From an uncultured Erysipelotrichaceae bacterium (GTDB lineage Bacteria > Bacillota_I > Bacilli_A > Erysipelotrichales > Erysipelotrichaceae): a stretch of 24,454 nt of DNA. This document shows positions 1-6,744 of the stretch, in pieces. Positions within the stretch are counted from its first letter, which is position 1; every line of letters begins with the position of its first letter. The notes below the pieces were generated by a model. The model made no database searches. It was not told the origin of the DNA and was given only the letters and a program-made list of their open reading frames with translations. A program made the position numbers and the translations under genes. The DNA lies in assembly GCA_934699415.1 (NCBI GenBank), contig CAKUWO010000018.1, positions 1 through 24,454 of the forward strand. Reading direction: 5' to 3'.

Positions 1-327
1 AATTAAGGGTACATTAACCTTCCAATCTTGTGACATACGTACCATAGCATCATACACTGATGTATCACCATGTGGATGATAAGTACCAATAACAAGACCA
101 ACAGTTTTAGCAGATTTGCGATGGGCTTTTTCATAAGTATTACCATCTTTATCCATCGCAAAAAGAATACGTCTTTGTACCGGTTTTAAACCATCTCTGG
201 CATCTGGTAAGGCACGCTCTTGAATAATATATTTACTATAACGTCCAAAACGATCCGACATAATGTCTTCAAGATTCCAGTCAACATTATGAGCTACCGT
301 TTCAATAATCTCTTTCTTCTTAGCCAT
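1..327 (-). CDS. parC: DNA topoisomerase IV subunit A, N-terminal part (runs off the window)
   Basis: This is the first 109 residues of the breakage-reunion subunit of topoisomerase IV, which with ParE decatenates daughter chromosomes. The visible part holds the conserved GLKPVQRRIL stretch (residues 46-55), RKSAKTVG (70-77) and the quinolone-determining segment YHPHGDTSVYDAMVRMSQDW (83-102). The SQDW ending fits ParC better than GyrA, as does the pairing with parE. At the position where most ParC proteins have the quinolone-contacting serine there is Thr89, followed by Ser90 and then Asp93; this is conservative and not by itself a resistance sign. The ATG at 327 overlaps the end of parE by 8 bases, so the two are probably co-translated. 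The C-terminal part lies beyond position 1, so nothing can be said about intactness. Confidence 0.95.
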   Translation of the reverse strand, partial: MAKKKEIIETVAHNVDWNLEDIMSDRFGRYSKYIIQERALPDARDGLKPVQRRILFAMDKDGNTYEKAHRKSAKTVGLVIGTYHPHGDTSVYDAMVRMSQDWKVNVPLI

Positions 328-2242
328 GTTTCTCTACCTGAAAATCTTCTTCTAAAGTAAAATCGATATTTTCTTCAATCCATGTTTGTCTTAATTCTGC
401 TTTATTTCCCATTAATACTGATACTCTTTTCTCAGCCAGAGCTGCATCTTCAATCGTAACTCTAATGAAAGTACGTTTATTTGGGTCCATAGTAGTATCC
501 CAAAGCTGATCAGCATCCATTTCACCAAGTCCTTTATATCGCTGAATATCCAATTTAGTGCCATCTTTTCTTAAAGCATTTAATTCTTCGTCTGAATAAC
601 AATAAATTGTTTCTTTGCCTTTAATAGCACGATATAAAGGTGGCATCGCAATATAAACATGTCCTTGTTCAATTAAAGGACGCATAAAGCGATAAAAGAA
701 AGTTAACAATAAAATCTGAATATGTGCTCCATCAGTATCAGCATCGGTCATAATAACTACTTTGTCATAATGGATATCATCAACATTAAAATCATTGCCA
801 ACTCCTGCACCTAACGCATGAATGATAGTATTTAATTCTTCATTCTTTTCAATATCAGCTATAGATGCTTTTTCAGTATTTAAAACTTTACCACGAAGAG
901 GCAAGATGGCTTGATATTTCGAATCACGACATTTTTTAGCACTTCCACCAGCCGAATTACCTTCTACTAAAAATAATTCTAAGCGTTTATAATCTCTTGA
1001 TTGAGCATTGGCTAATTTACCTGATAAAATCTTTTCTGATTTAAGTGAGTTCTTCTTACCTTTACGCGCATCATCACGAGCTTTACGAGCTGATTCTCTA
1101 GCATAAGCAGCTCTTTGCATCTTACGAATAAGATATTCAGATACCGCATGATGTTCTTGAAGATAATACATTAAATTCTCATAAACAATTGCTTCGGTAG
1201 CACTTTTAGCAGCTGGAGTACCTAACTTACCTTTGGTTTGCCCTTCAAATTGCAAAATATTTTCAGGAATAGTAAGTGATAAAACAGCCGTTAATCCTTC
1301 TCTTATATCACTACCTTCAAAATTCTTATCTTTCTCTTTTAATAAACCGCTACTTCTTGCATAATCATTAAAAGCTTTCGTAAAAGCAGTACGGAATCCA
1401 ACCTCATGAGTACCACCATCTTTAGTTGTTACAAGATTTACAAAAGAGAAGACATTTTCTTGATATGAATCTGTATATTGGAAAGCAAAATCAACAATAA
1501 TGCCATTATTTTCACCATGAATAGTTACAATGTCATTTAAAGTATCTTTATCTTCATTAAAGTATTCAACAAAGGTTTTAAGGCCTTCTTCATAGCAATA
1601 TGATTGTTTCTCATCGGTTAGATGATTAATAATCTCAAGTTCAACATCCTTTAATAAGAAAGCTTCTTCTTGAGCTCTAGTACAAATAGTTGAATAGTTA
1701 AAAGTGGTTGTTGAAAAGATATCTTTATCAGGCATAAAAGTAACTTTAGAACCATTAGTATTAGAATTACCAATAATTTCTAAACCTTTAACTCTTTTAC
1801 CATTTTCAAAGCGCATGAGGTAACGTTTTTTATCACGGCATACTTCAACTTCCACCCATTTACTAAGTGCATTTACAACTGATGCGCCTACGCCATGCAA
1901 ACCACCAGAGCTTTTATATCCACCTTGACCAAACTTGCCTCCAGCATGAAGAATAGTAAAAATAACTTCAAGGGCTGATTTACCGCTTGCATGTTTATCT
2001 ACTGGCAGTCCTCGTCCAAAATCAGTTACTGTACAAGAGCCATCTTTATTAAGTTCAATTATGATTTTATTACCAAAGCCGTTCAAAGCTTCATCAACAG
2101 CATTATCAACAATTTCCCATACTAAGTGGTGAAGACCTCTACTATCTACAGATCCAATATACATACCAGGTCTTTTTCTTACTGCATCAAGACCTTCAAG
2201 AACCTGTATTGCGTCTGCGTTATATTCCTTTAATTCTGCCAT
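320..2242 (-). CDS. parE: DNA topoisomerase IV subunit B (ATPase)
   Basis: The ATPase subunit of topoisomerase IV, 640 residues, full length for the family. The GHKL fold shows EIVDNAVDEA (residues 43-52, with the general base Glu43 and Mg-binding Asn47), GRGLP (77-81) and GGLHGVGASVVNALS (114-128). The transducer carries QTKGKLG (336-342). The TOPRIM domain shows EGNSAGGSA (428-436) and DADTDGAH (501-508), the metal-binding acidic residues. ParE rather than GyrB is favoured because parC follows directly and plsY lies divergently upstream, an arrangement known from Bacillus. The ATG at 2242 has an AAGGAG ribosome site five bases upstream. Transcription probably starts from an extended -10 about 25 bases upstream. 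Confidence 0.97.
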   Translation of the reverse strand: MAELKEYNADAIQVLEGLDAVRKRPGMYIGSVDSRGLHHLVWEIVDNAVDEALNGFGNKIIIELNKDGSCTVTDFGRGLPVDKHASGKSALEVIFTILHAGGKFGQGGYKSSGGLHGVGASVVNALSKWVEVEVCRDKKRYLMRFENGKRVKGLEIIGNSNTNGSKVTFMPDKDIFSTTTFNYSTICTRAQEEAFLLKDVELEIINHLTDEKQSYCYEEGLKTFVEYFNEDKDTLNDIVTIHGENNGIIVDFAFQYTDSYQENVFSFVNLVTTKDGGTHEVGFRTAFTKAFNDYARSSGLLKEKDKNFEGSDIREGLTAVLSLTIPENILQFEGQTKGKLGTPAAKSATEAIVYENLMYYLQEHHAVSEYLIRKMQRAAYARESARKARDDARKGKKNSLKSEKILSGKLANAQSRDYKRLELFLVEGNSAGGSAKKCRDSKYQAILPLRGKVLNTEKASIADIEKNEELNTIIHALGAGVGNDFNVDDIHYDKVVIMTDADTDGAHIQILLLTFFYRFMRPLIEQGHVYIAMPPLYRAIKGKETIYCYSDEELNALRKDGTKLDIQRYKGLGEMDADQLWDTTMDPNKRTFIRVTIEDAALAEKRVSVLMGNKAELRQTWIEENIDFTLEEDFQVEKHG

Positions 2243-2265
2243 TGTATCTCCTTTTAAGCCGTTTA

Positions 2266-2274
2266 ATTATACCA
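2266..2274 (-). promoter_or_regulatory. Extended -10 promoter of parE-parC
   Basis: Reads TGGTATAAT on the minus strand, a consensus TATAAT preceded by the TGn extension. No good -35 is seen 16-18 bases upstream. The expected start near 2259 gives a leader of about 17 bases that contains the parE ribosome site. Confidence 0.6.
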
Positions 2275-2299
2275 TCAAAACCACAACAGATAATAAGTA

Positions 2300-2308
2300 T
2301 GTTAAAAT
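2300..2308 (+). promoter_or_regulatory. Probable extended -10 promoter of plsY
   Basis: Reads TGTTAAAAT within TATGTTAAAAT (TRTGN type). The expected start near 2315 leaves a leader of about 14 bases that still holds the GAGG ribosome site. No convincing -35. The same nine-base string occurs upstream of rnfC, the HPt gene and sepF. Confidence 0.45.
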
Positions 2309-2328
2309 TACAAGAAGAGGTAAAGATT

Positions 2329-2937
2329 ATGTTATTTAAGATATTGTTGTGGATTATTATTGGATATATTGTTGGCTCAATTGCTTGGGGGCTTTGGATT
2401 GGTTTAATCTTTTTTCATAAAGATATTCGTAAATATGGTTCTGGTAATACCGGTGGCACTAACGCTGGAAGAGTACTTGGCAAACCAATTGGATTACTCG
2501 TTATCTTCTTAGATGCCATGAAAGCCTTTATTATTATGGCCTTATGTAGCAAATTCGCCAAAGAAGCAGTCCCATATGCTGGTATTGCAGTATCAGTTGG
2601 TCATTGTTTCCCATGCTTTGCGGAATTTAAAGGCGGTAAAGGTGTTGCTTGTGGTTTTGGTTATCTACTTGGACTTTGCTGTTTCTTTGAACAAGATTTC
2701 ATTTTCTTATTTGTTTATCCAATTCTTGTTTTCTTATTAATTCTTGGTTTAAGTCGCATGGTTTCATTATCATCAATGTGTGGCTTGACAGCTGCTACAA
2801 TTATTTCTTATTTTGTATGTGATTTAAATATCTTCTTATGCATTTTATTATTAACTATTCTTGTAATATATCGTCACCACTCTAATATTGAGCGTATTAT
2901 CCAAGGAAAAGAAAGCAAAGTATCATTTATAAAGTAA
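2329..2937 (+). CDS. plsY: Glycerol-3-phosphate acyltransferase PlsY (acyl-phosphate dependent)
   Basis: Integral membrane enzyme that moves an acyl group from acyl-phosphate to the sn-1 position of glycerol-3-phosphate, the first step of phospholipid synthesis. It has 202 residues and about five hydrophobic segments. The three family loops are present: GSGNTGGTNAGRVLGK near residues 36-51, the GHCFPCFAEFKGGKGVA stretch near 94-110, and RHHSNIERI near the C-terminus. I chose the ATG at 2329 because it has AGAAGAGG placed just upstream. The reading frame is open further back to 2209, but that extension would run through the promoter region and lacks family similarity. It is divergent from parE, the usual order in Bacillus relatives. 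Confidence 0.95.
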   Translation: MLFKILLWIIIGYIVGSIAWGLWIGLIFFHKDIRKYGSGNTGGTNAGRVLGKPIGLLVIFLDAMKAFIIMALCSKFAKEAVPYAGIAVSVGHCFPCFAEFKGGKGVACGFGYLLGLCCFFEQDFIFLFVYPILVFLLILGLSRMVSLSSMCGLTAATIISYFVCDLNIFLCILLLTILVIYRHHSNIERIIQGKESKVSFIK

Positions 2938-2962
2938 AGCCAGATAATCTGGCTTTTATTTT
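2936..2962 (+). terminator. Intrinsic terminator of plsY
   Basis: Stem AAAGCCAGA / TCTGGCTTT with a TAA loop, starting at the last bases of the plsY stop codon and followed by TTATTTT. It is symmetric enough to stop minus-strand transcription too. Confidence 0.85.
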
Positions 2963-2971
2963 GAGCAAAAT

Positions 2972-2996
2972 AAATAAGCCCTTACGGACTTATTTT
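2972..2996 (-). terminator. Intrinsic terminator of yneF, containing its stop codon
   Basis: On the minus strand AAATAAGTCC / GGGCTTATTT (one G:U pair) around a short GTAA loop. The stop codon of yneF (2990-2992) lies inside the 5' arm. The run of T expected after the stem is weak, and the plsY terminator stands just beyond as a backup. Confidence 0.6.
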
Positions 2997-3199
2997 TGAC
3001 CTAATGATTTCATAATAGCACGCATCTGTGCTTCTGAAGGTTTACGTCCCATTTGCATAAACATAGCACGTACTTGTTTTTCAGTAATTGGAGGATTTTC
3101 TTTGATTTGTTTATTGAAATAATAACGAGCTGCAAAGAAACCTAAAATAGCACCGATTACAATACCTAAAAGTAAATACAATAATGATTGATAACCCAT
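2990..3199 (-). CDS. yneF: YneF-family (UPF0154) small membrane protein
   Basis: A 69-residue protein with one N-terminal membrane helix (about residues 5-25, LLYLLLGIVIGAILGFFAARYY) followed by a charged, helical cytoplasmic tail with PPITEKQVRAMFMQMGRKPS, the hallmark of the UPF0154/YneF family. Its biochemical role is not established. The ATG at 3199 follows a strong AAGGGGTG ribosome site. It lies close to parE/plsY, as yneF does in Bacillus. The gene sits about 60 bases downstream of the structured RNA at 3258-3420. I see no separate strong promoter, so it may be transcribed by read-through from that RNA or from a weak start in the AT-rich gap. Confidence 0.88.
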   Translation of the reverse strand: MGYQSLLYLLLGIVIGAILGFFAARYYFNKQIKENPPITEKQVRAMFMQMGRKPSEAQMRAIMKSLGQK

Positions 3200-3257
3200 A
3201 TTTTCACCCCTTCCAATAATTAATCAATATATATTCTAAAGCAAAGCTTTATGAATG

Positions 3258-3420
3258 TAAAATAAAAGCCTAACGAGCATAAACTTCCTGGCTAGTCACC
3301 AGGTGGGTCATCTGTGTCAATCCTTAGGATTCCGATTCTAAGAACGGCCTTCAACATGAAGTGACTACTATGAATAAGACCCGAAATCTAAATGTAGGAA
3401 TTTATAAAACCCGTTAGACA
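3258..3420 (-). ncRNA. Candidate structured non-coding RNA, family not recognised
   Basis: Seen in the sequence, as a minus-strand transcript: a closing stem GUCUAACG (3419-3412) with CGUUAGGC (3275-3268); a second long-range stem AUAAAUUCC (3405-3397) with GGAAGUUUAU (3288-3279, one bulge); GGGUC (3382-3378) with GACCC (3309-3305); a seven-pair hairpin 3323-3329/3336-3342; a short hairpin CUUCA/UGAAG (3349-3361); and CCUGG/CCAGG (3287-3303), whose loop GACUA(G) is complementary to UAGUCA at 3367-3362, a possible pseudoknot. The outer stem is followed directly by UUUUAUUUU. An extended -10 promoter places the start at about 3419, exactly at the closing stem. No reading frame of note is present. 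It does not resemble 6S RNA, SRP RNA, tmRNA or a T-box. It may be a free small RNA or a leader for yneF. Confidence 0.7.
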
Positions 3421-3425
3421 AAGAT

Positions 3426-3448
3426 ATACTAGCATACTTTTATGTCAA
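3426..3448 (-). promoter_or_regulatory. Promoter of the structured RNA
   Basis: Minus strand shows TATGCTAGTAT, an extended -10 (TRTGN then TAGTAT, 3431-3426). A perfect TTGACA (3448-3443) lies only 11 bases upstream of that hexamer, too close for a classical -35; at 17 bases a poorer TTTTGT is found. The predicted start is near 3419. Confidence 0.5.
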
Positions 3449-3463
3449 ACAAAATCTTGACAT
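3442..3463. repeat. Inverted repeat ATGTCAA-N8-TTGACAT (possible operator)
   Basis: Perfect seven-base arms, 3442-3448 and 3457-3463, between rnfB and the structured-RNA gene, overlapping the -35 region of the latter. There is no U-tract, so it is a poor terminator for the rnf operon. A dimeric regulator site is possible but unproven. Confidence 0.4.
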
Positions 3464-3475
3464 TTAAATTTCTTT

Positions 3476-3784
3476 TTAAATTGATTTAATCTTAATTGTT
3501 TTGCCATCAGGTCCTACAGCATTAGCAAGATAATCGATAATCGCTTGTCTTTTCTCAGGCTTTGAAGGTCGACAAGTAAGAGTATCAGTTTCTTTATTCA
3601 CTAAAGCTTCAGCCATACCTTTGCACCCTGGATAACCACAAGTGCCACAATTATATCCTGGAAGTAATTTGGTAACTTCATCTACTCTTTTATCTTCAAC
3701 AACTTTAAATATTTGATTAGCTACAAATAAAATTAAACCTAAAATAAAACCTAAAAGAAACATTGCTAAAATAACTTTAAGCAT
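3476..3784 (-). CDS. rnfB: RnfB, short form: membrane anchor plus one Fe-S domain
   Basis: Subunit of the Rnf ferredoxin:NAD+ oxidoreductase. It has 102 residues: a membrane helix (about 2-24) and the RnfB/ArsA-type four-cysteine Fe-S domain (Cys46, Cys49, Cys54, Cys71 in YNCGTCGYPGC and TLTCRPSKP). Usual RnfB proteins continue with a ferredoxin domain carrying two further 4Fe-4S clusters (about 190 residues in enterobacteria, more in clostridia); here the frame ends at residue 102 with no cysteine after Cys71. I prefer the ATG at 3784, which stands six bases after AGAGGTG; a GTG at 3793 is also in frame but lies in that ribosome site. It is the last gene of the rnf operon and overlaps the preceding small gene by 8 bases. 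No downstream fragment of the missing domain is seen. Confidence 0.85.
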   Translation of the reverse strand: MLKVILAMFLLGFILGLILFVANQIFKVVEDKRVDEVTKLLPGYNCGTCGYPGCKGMAEALVNKETDTLTCRPSKPEKRQAIIDYLANAVGPDGKTIKIKSI

Positions 3785-3929
3785 GATGATCACCTCTATT
3801 AATACAATCTAAGACATCGCAACTTTGACAATTATCATTTTTAACTGGTTCTCTCATACGATGATTTAAAACAAATAATAAAAGATAAATAGTGCTCATA
3901 ATAGTTAAATAAATTAATGCTTTGATCAT
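3777..3929 (-). CDS. Small membrane protein with a C-x2-C-x4-C motif, inside the rnf operon
   Basis: A 50-residue frame between rnfA and rnfB. It has one N-terminal hydrophobic helix (about residues 4-22) and a polar tail with NCQSCDVLDC (Cys34, Cys37, Cys42). The ATG at 3929 overlaps the rnfA stop as ATGA, and the end overlaps the rnfB start by 8 bases, so it is positioned as a translated, coupled cistron. The cysteine spacing C-x2-C-x4-C is the same as the first three cysteines of RnfB. In general build it also resembles the FeoB-associated cysteine-rich membrane proteins. A metal or Fe-S ligand role next to RnfB is my inference. The ribosome site is weak (GGGA five bases upstream), consistent with coupling. 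Confidence 0.65.
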   Translation of the reverse strand: MIKALIYLTIMSTIYLLLFVLNHRMREPVKNDNCQSCDVLDCINRGDHHA

Positions 3930-4501
3930 AATAATCCCGCAAGACCTCCAAGTGCCATTGCCATTAAACCTGCTGTAATCAAAGAAATTGGTGTTCCTTT
4001 AAAGTATTTAGGAGTTTCAGCATATTCTAATCTTTCACGCATCAAAGAGAATAAATATAAAACAAGCATATAGCCAAATGGTGTAGCAAAAGAATAAACA
4101 AGCATTTCTTTAAAAGTATAGGCTGAAGAAATATTAGTTCTTGTAACATATAAAACAGCACAGTTTGTTGTAATAAGCGGTAAATAAATGCCTAAACCCT
4201 TATAAAGCGATGGTGAATACTTTTTAATAATCATTTCAACAAGTTGCACAAATGAAGCAATTACCAATACAAACGATACTAGTTCCATATATTCAATATT
4301 TAATGGTACAAGTACTAAATAATATAAAGCATATGTAATTAAAGATGCTCCAAAGGTGACAAAAGTAATGGCCACTCCCATTCCTAAAGCACTTTTATAA
4401 CTTTTAGAAACTCCAAAAAATGGGCATAAACCTAAAAAGTTAGTTAATGCGATATTAGAAACAAAGATAGTACCAATAATCATTGATATATAATGTGACA
4501 T
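3926..4501 (-). CDS. rnfA: Electron transport complex subunit RnfA
   Basis: Integral membrane subunit of the Rnf complex, 191 residues with six predicted helices, full length for the family. Family stretches are clear: NIALTNFLGLCPFFGVSK (residues 15-32) and the PLITTNCAVLY stretch (about 108-118) in inverted-topology repeats shared with RnfE. Cysteines in these two stretches (Cys26 and Cys113) match those known to hold an Fe-S centre between RnfA and RnfE in the membrane. The ATG at 4501 shares one base with the rnfE stop (TAATG) and follows GGAGAA. The 3' end is coupled to the small cysteine ORF through an ATGA overlap. Confidence 0.95.
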   Translation of the reverse strand: MSHYISMIIGTIFVSNIALTNFLGLCPFFGVSKSYKSALGMGVAITFVTFGASLITYALYYLVLVPLNIEYMELVSFVLVIASFVQLVEMIIKKYSPSLYKGLGIYLPLITTNCAVLYVTRTNISSAYTFKEMLVYSFATPFGYMLVLYLFSLMRERLEYAETPKYFKGTPISLITAGLMAMALGGLAGLL

Positions 4502-5136
4502 TATTTCTCCTTTATAGCTGTTTTATCTTTTAAATAAGCAAAGAAAGCAGCAATACATGCGAAAGTTAAGAAAGCACCTAAAGGTGAACTAAAAATTGAA
4601 ATTGTATAAGGCTTTAAAAACTCAAGATTAATTGAAAAAATCTTAATATTAGGATTAAAAGGATTAGAAAAAGTAATTGAGGCTGTAGAAATAAATTCAC
4701 GAATAGTAGAAATAATAATTAAAGCGAAAGTATAACCAAGACCCATACTAATACCATCTATCATTGATGCAAAAACATTATTTTTAGAGGCAAATGCTTC
4801 TGCTCTTCCTAAAATAATGCAGTTAACAACAAGAAGTCCCAAAAAAGAGCCTAAAGATATATAAAGCGATGGCGTATAAGCATGCACCAACATCTCAACA
4901 ATTGATACCAGTGTTGCGATAATAACAATATATACAGGAATTCTTATTTCATCAGGAGTAATTTTACGAATTAAAGAAATAATAATATTTGATAAAGTGA
5001 GTACAATTAATAAACAAATGCCCATACCTAGCGCATTATCAAAGCTTGTTGAAATGGCCAAAGTAGAACACATGCCAAGAAATAAAGAGAAAACCGGATT
5101 TTCTTGAATTAAACCATTTTTTAAATTTTTAAACAT
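4501..5136 (-). CDS. rnfE: Electron transport complex subunit RnfE
   Basis: Second inverted-repeat membrane subunit of Rnf, 211 residues. QENPVFSLFLGMCSTLAIS near the N-terminus and LLVVNCIILGRAEAFAS in the middle are the family signatures and contain the paired membrane cysteines. I place the start at ATG 5136, seven bases after GGAGG and sharing one base with the rnfG stop (TGATG); a GTG at 5139 is in frame but only four bases from the ribosome site. With RnfA it is expected to form the transmembrane electron path from the cytoplasmic to the outer flavin subunits. Confidence 0.94.
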   Translation of the reverse strand: MFKNLKNGLIQENPVFSLFLGMCSTLAISTSFDNALGMGICLLIVLTLSNIIISLIRKITPDEIRIPVYIVIIATLVSIVEMLVHAYTPSLYISLGSFLGLLVVNCIILGRAEAFASKNNVFASMIDGISMGLGYTFALIIISTIREFISTASITFSNPFNPNIKIFSINLEFLKPYTISIFSSPLGAFLTFACIAAFFAYLKDKTAIKEK

Positions 5137-5639
5137 CACTCAGCCTCCATTTCTTCATAAATCATAAAAGCTTTATCAATTGCTTCTTTAATCGCCTTGC
5201 TGGTATATGAAGCGCTACTTGTAATACTAATATCATCACTATTATTTTTATAAAGATAATTATCATTAATAAAGCTATCTTCAAAGCATTTAGAGCCATA
5301 ACCATCAGTTTCTTGTTCGCCCAAAACGACCATCTTTAAAATTTCATGTTCTTTAATGGCTATCAATAATGAAATAGCTTGCGATTTATTATAACCAAAA
5401 GTTGAAGTATTGAAGATATATAAATCATCGCTTTGGTAAACCTTTAAAACAACATCATCCTTATAATCAAGCTTCTTAAATTCTTTATCAGGATACATCA
5501 TAGTTAAGTTTTTCATCTCGTTATTAAGATTATTAGTATTAATAATCTCTTCTGTTAAATCATGAACATAAGACAAGCTAAAGCCTGCAAAGCAGGATAC
5601 TAAACCTAAAAATAAGGCCATATAAAACATCTTTTTCAT
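5136..5639 (-). CDS. rnfG: Electron transport complex subunit RnfG (FMN-binding)
   Basis: Membrane-anchored flavoprotein of Rnf, 167 residues, at the short end for the family. It has one N-terminal helix (about 5-25) and then an extracytoplasmic FMN-binding domain with GEQETDGYGSK (107-117), matching the family's ETPGLG stretch. The flavin attachment region reads ITSSASYTSKA (139-149). The usual motif is S/T-G-A-T/S-x-T-S, so the glycine is Ser142 here and the acceptor would be Ser144 instead of threonine. ApbE normally attaches FMN to this residue; no apbE is in the window. The gene overlaps rnfD by ATGA and is preceded by AAGAGG. Identification is firm by order and motif, although the sequence is divergent. 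Confidence 0.9.
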   Translation of the reverse strand: MKKMFYMALFLGLVSCFAGFSLSYVHDLTEEIINTNNLNNEMKNLTMMYPDKEFKKLDYKDDVVLKVYQSDDLYIFNTSTFGYNKSQAISLLIAIKEHEILKMVVLGEQETDGYGSKCFEDSFINDNYLYKNNSDDISITSSASYTSKAIKEAIDKAFMIYEEMEAE

Positions 5640-6736
5640 AAACTAACCTCTTTTATAATAGCTAGAGTTTCTTTGTTGTAATGACCCTTTAAACCACTTC
5701 CCATTAAAACAATTGATGTTACAACAAGTATAAATAAAACTAAGATGACCATTAAATCTCTTTTCTCATTAAGATCATTTTTACCTTCAAAAAATTTCTC
5801 AATCGCTGGAGTTAAGATATTAACAATCAAAATAGAATATAGAGCACCTTCAGGTAAAATAGCACAATATCGAATTAACATTGTGATAAATGCCGCAATG
5901 ATACTTGCAACAATTTTACCTTGTCTAGTATTAGGATTAGTTACAGGATCTGTAAGCATAAAAAAGCCTGCAAAAGCCACTCCACCATTAGCTATCATCG
6001 TTAAAGGATAACTAATTCCTAACCCTTTAAATAAAGCTAAAATAAATGTTCCAATAAAAATAGTACCTAAATAAGTTAAAGGGATATACCAATCAATAAC
6101 TGCTAATAAAGCTAAAATAATACCTAAAATGAAGATTAATAAGGTGCACGTTTCACCAATTGCCACAAAATAATCACCAATCCAAAGATTTTTTAAACCA
6201 CCAAAATCATTTAAATAATGATTAAAACTTGTTTTATCTAAAAGCCAACCAGCACTAGCTAAAGTTTGAAGTGGTGTAGCTTTAGTGATAATAGATGTTA
6301 CTCCTGCTCCGGCAAAACAGTTAAGAATAATGGCTCGACCGATAGCAGCTGGATTAAAGATATTTTGACCAAAACCACCAAACGCTAATTTCCCAAAGAA
6401 AACGCCCATTAAAGTACCGATAATAATGGCATAAATGCTTGTATCAATCGGACACATCAAAACAATAATTAGAGGTGTCACAAAAGGAAATTGAGTCTTT
6501 AAAACTGATTTTTTATTCTTTGTGCAATAAGCAAAAACATATTCACATATAAAAGAAGTTAATAATGTCGCCAATAATAAAGCAAAAGAATGTAAAACAT
6601 AATTTAAGCCATACTTTAAAAATCTAAAAGTACCAAATAAGTAGATAATCGTTAAAGCAGAGCTAAATAAAGTCATAATTCTTAATGTTGAATCTTTAGT
6701 GTGCATTGAAGGACCAATTTGAAATTTAATTTTCAT
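5636..6736 (-). CDS. rnfD: Electron transport complex subunit RnfD (FMN-binding)
   Basis: Polytopic membrane subunit of Rnf, 366 residues, related to NqrB. The GGFGQNIFNPAAIGRA stretch (120-135) is the family signature. The FMN attachment site is seen as TKATPLQT (151-158) with acceptor Thr154; the usual SGAT is replaced by TKAT, keeping the alanine and threonine. A second conserved region, LTMIANGGVAFAGFFMLTDP followed by VTNP, is near residues 245-268. The ATG at 6736 follows AGGTGAATAT and lies eight bases after rnfC. The 3' end overlaps rnfG by four bases. Confidence 0.95.
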   Translation of the reverse strand: MKIKFQIGPSMHTKDSTLRIMTLFSSALTIIYLFGTFRFLKYGLNYVLHSFALLLATLLTSFICEYVFAYCTKNKKSVLKTQFPFVTPLIIVLMCPIDTSIYAIIIGTLMGVFFGKLAFGGFGQNIFNPAAIGRAIILNCFAGAGVTSIITKATPLQTLASAGWLLDKTSFNHYLNDFGGLKNLWIGDYFVAIGETCTLLIFILGIILALLAVIDWYIPLTYLGTIFIGTFILALFKGLGISYPLTMIANGGVAFAGFFMLTDPVTNPNTRQGKIVASIIAAFITMLIRYCAILPEGALYSILIVNILTPAIEKFFEGKNDLNEKRDLMVILVLFILVVTSIVLMGSGLKGHYNKETLAIIKEVSL

Positions 6737-6744
6737 ATATTCAC

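Noticed and set aside
1..327. GyrA instead of ParC
   Set aside because: The SQDW end of the quinolone region and direct coupling to parE with plsY divergent favour ParC.
2209..2328. Longer N-terminus for plsY
   Set aside because: The extension would overlap parE and both promoters, and the family starts at the membrane segment that follows the ATG at 2329.
3258..3420. 6S RNA, SRP RNA or tmRNA as identity of the structured RNA
   Set aside because: 6S would be a single long hairpin with a central bubble; here several separate hairpins sit within two outer stems. The SRP RNA tetraloop/GGAAGCAGCC-type core and the tmRNA tRNA-like ends are absent.
3442..3463. Rho-independent terminator of the rnf operon
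   Set aside because: The seven-pair AT-rich stem has no following U-run on the minus strand.
3785..3793. GTG at 3793 as start of rnfB
   Set aside because: The GTG is part of the AGAGGTG ribosome site that serves the ATG at 3784.
5745..6011. Plus-strand open frame opposite rnfD
   Set aside because: It lies wholly opposite a well-conserved membrane gene, has no ribosome site and no protein-like features.
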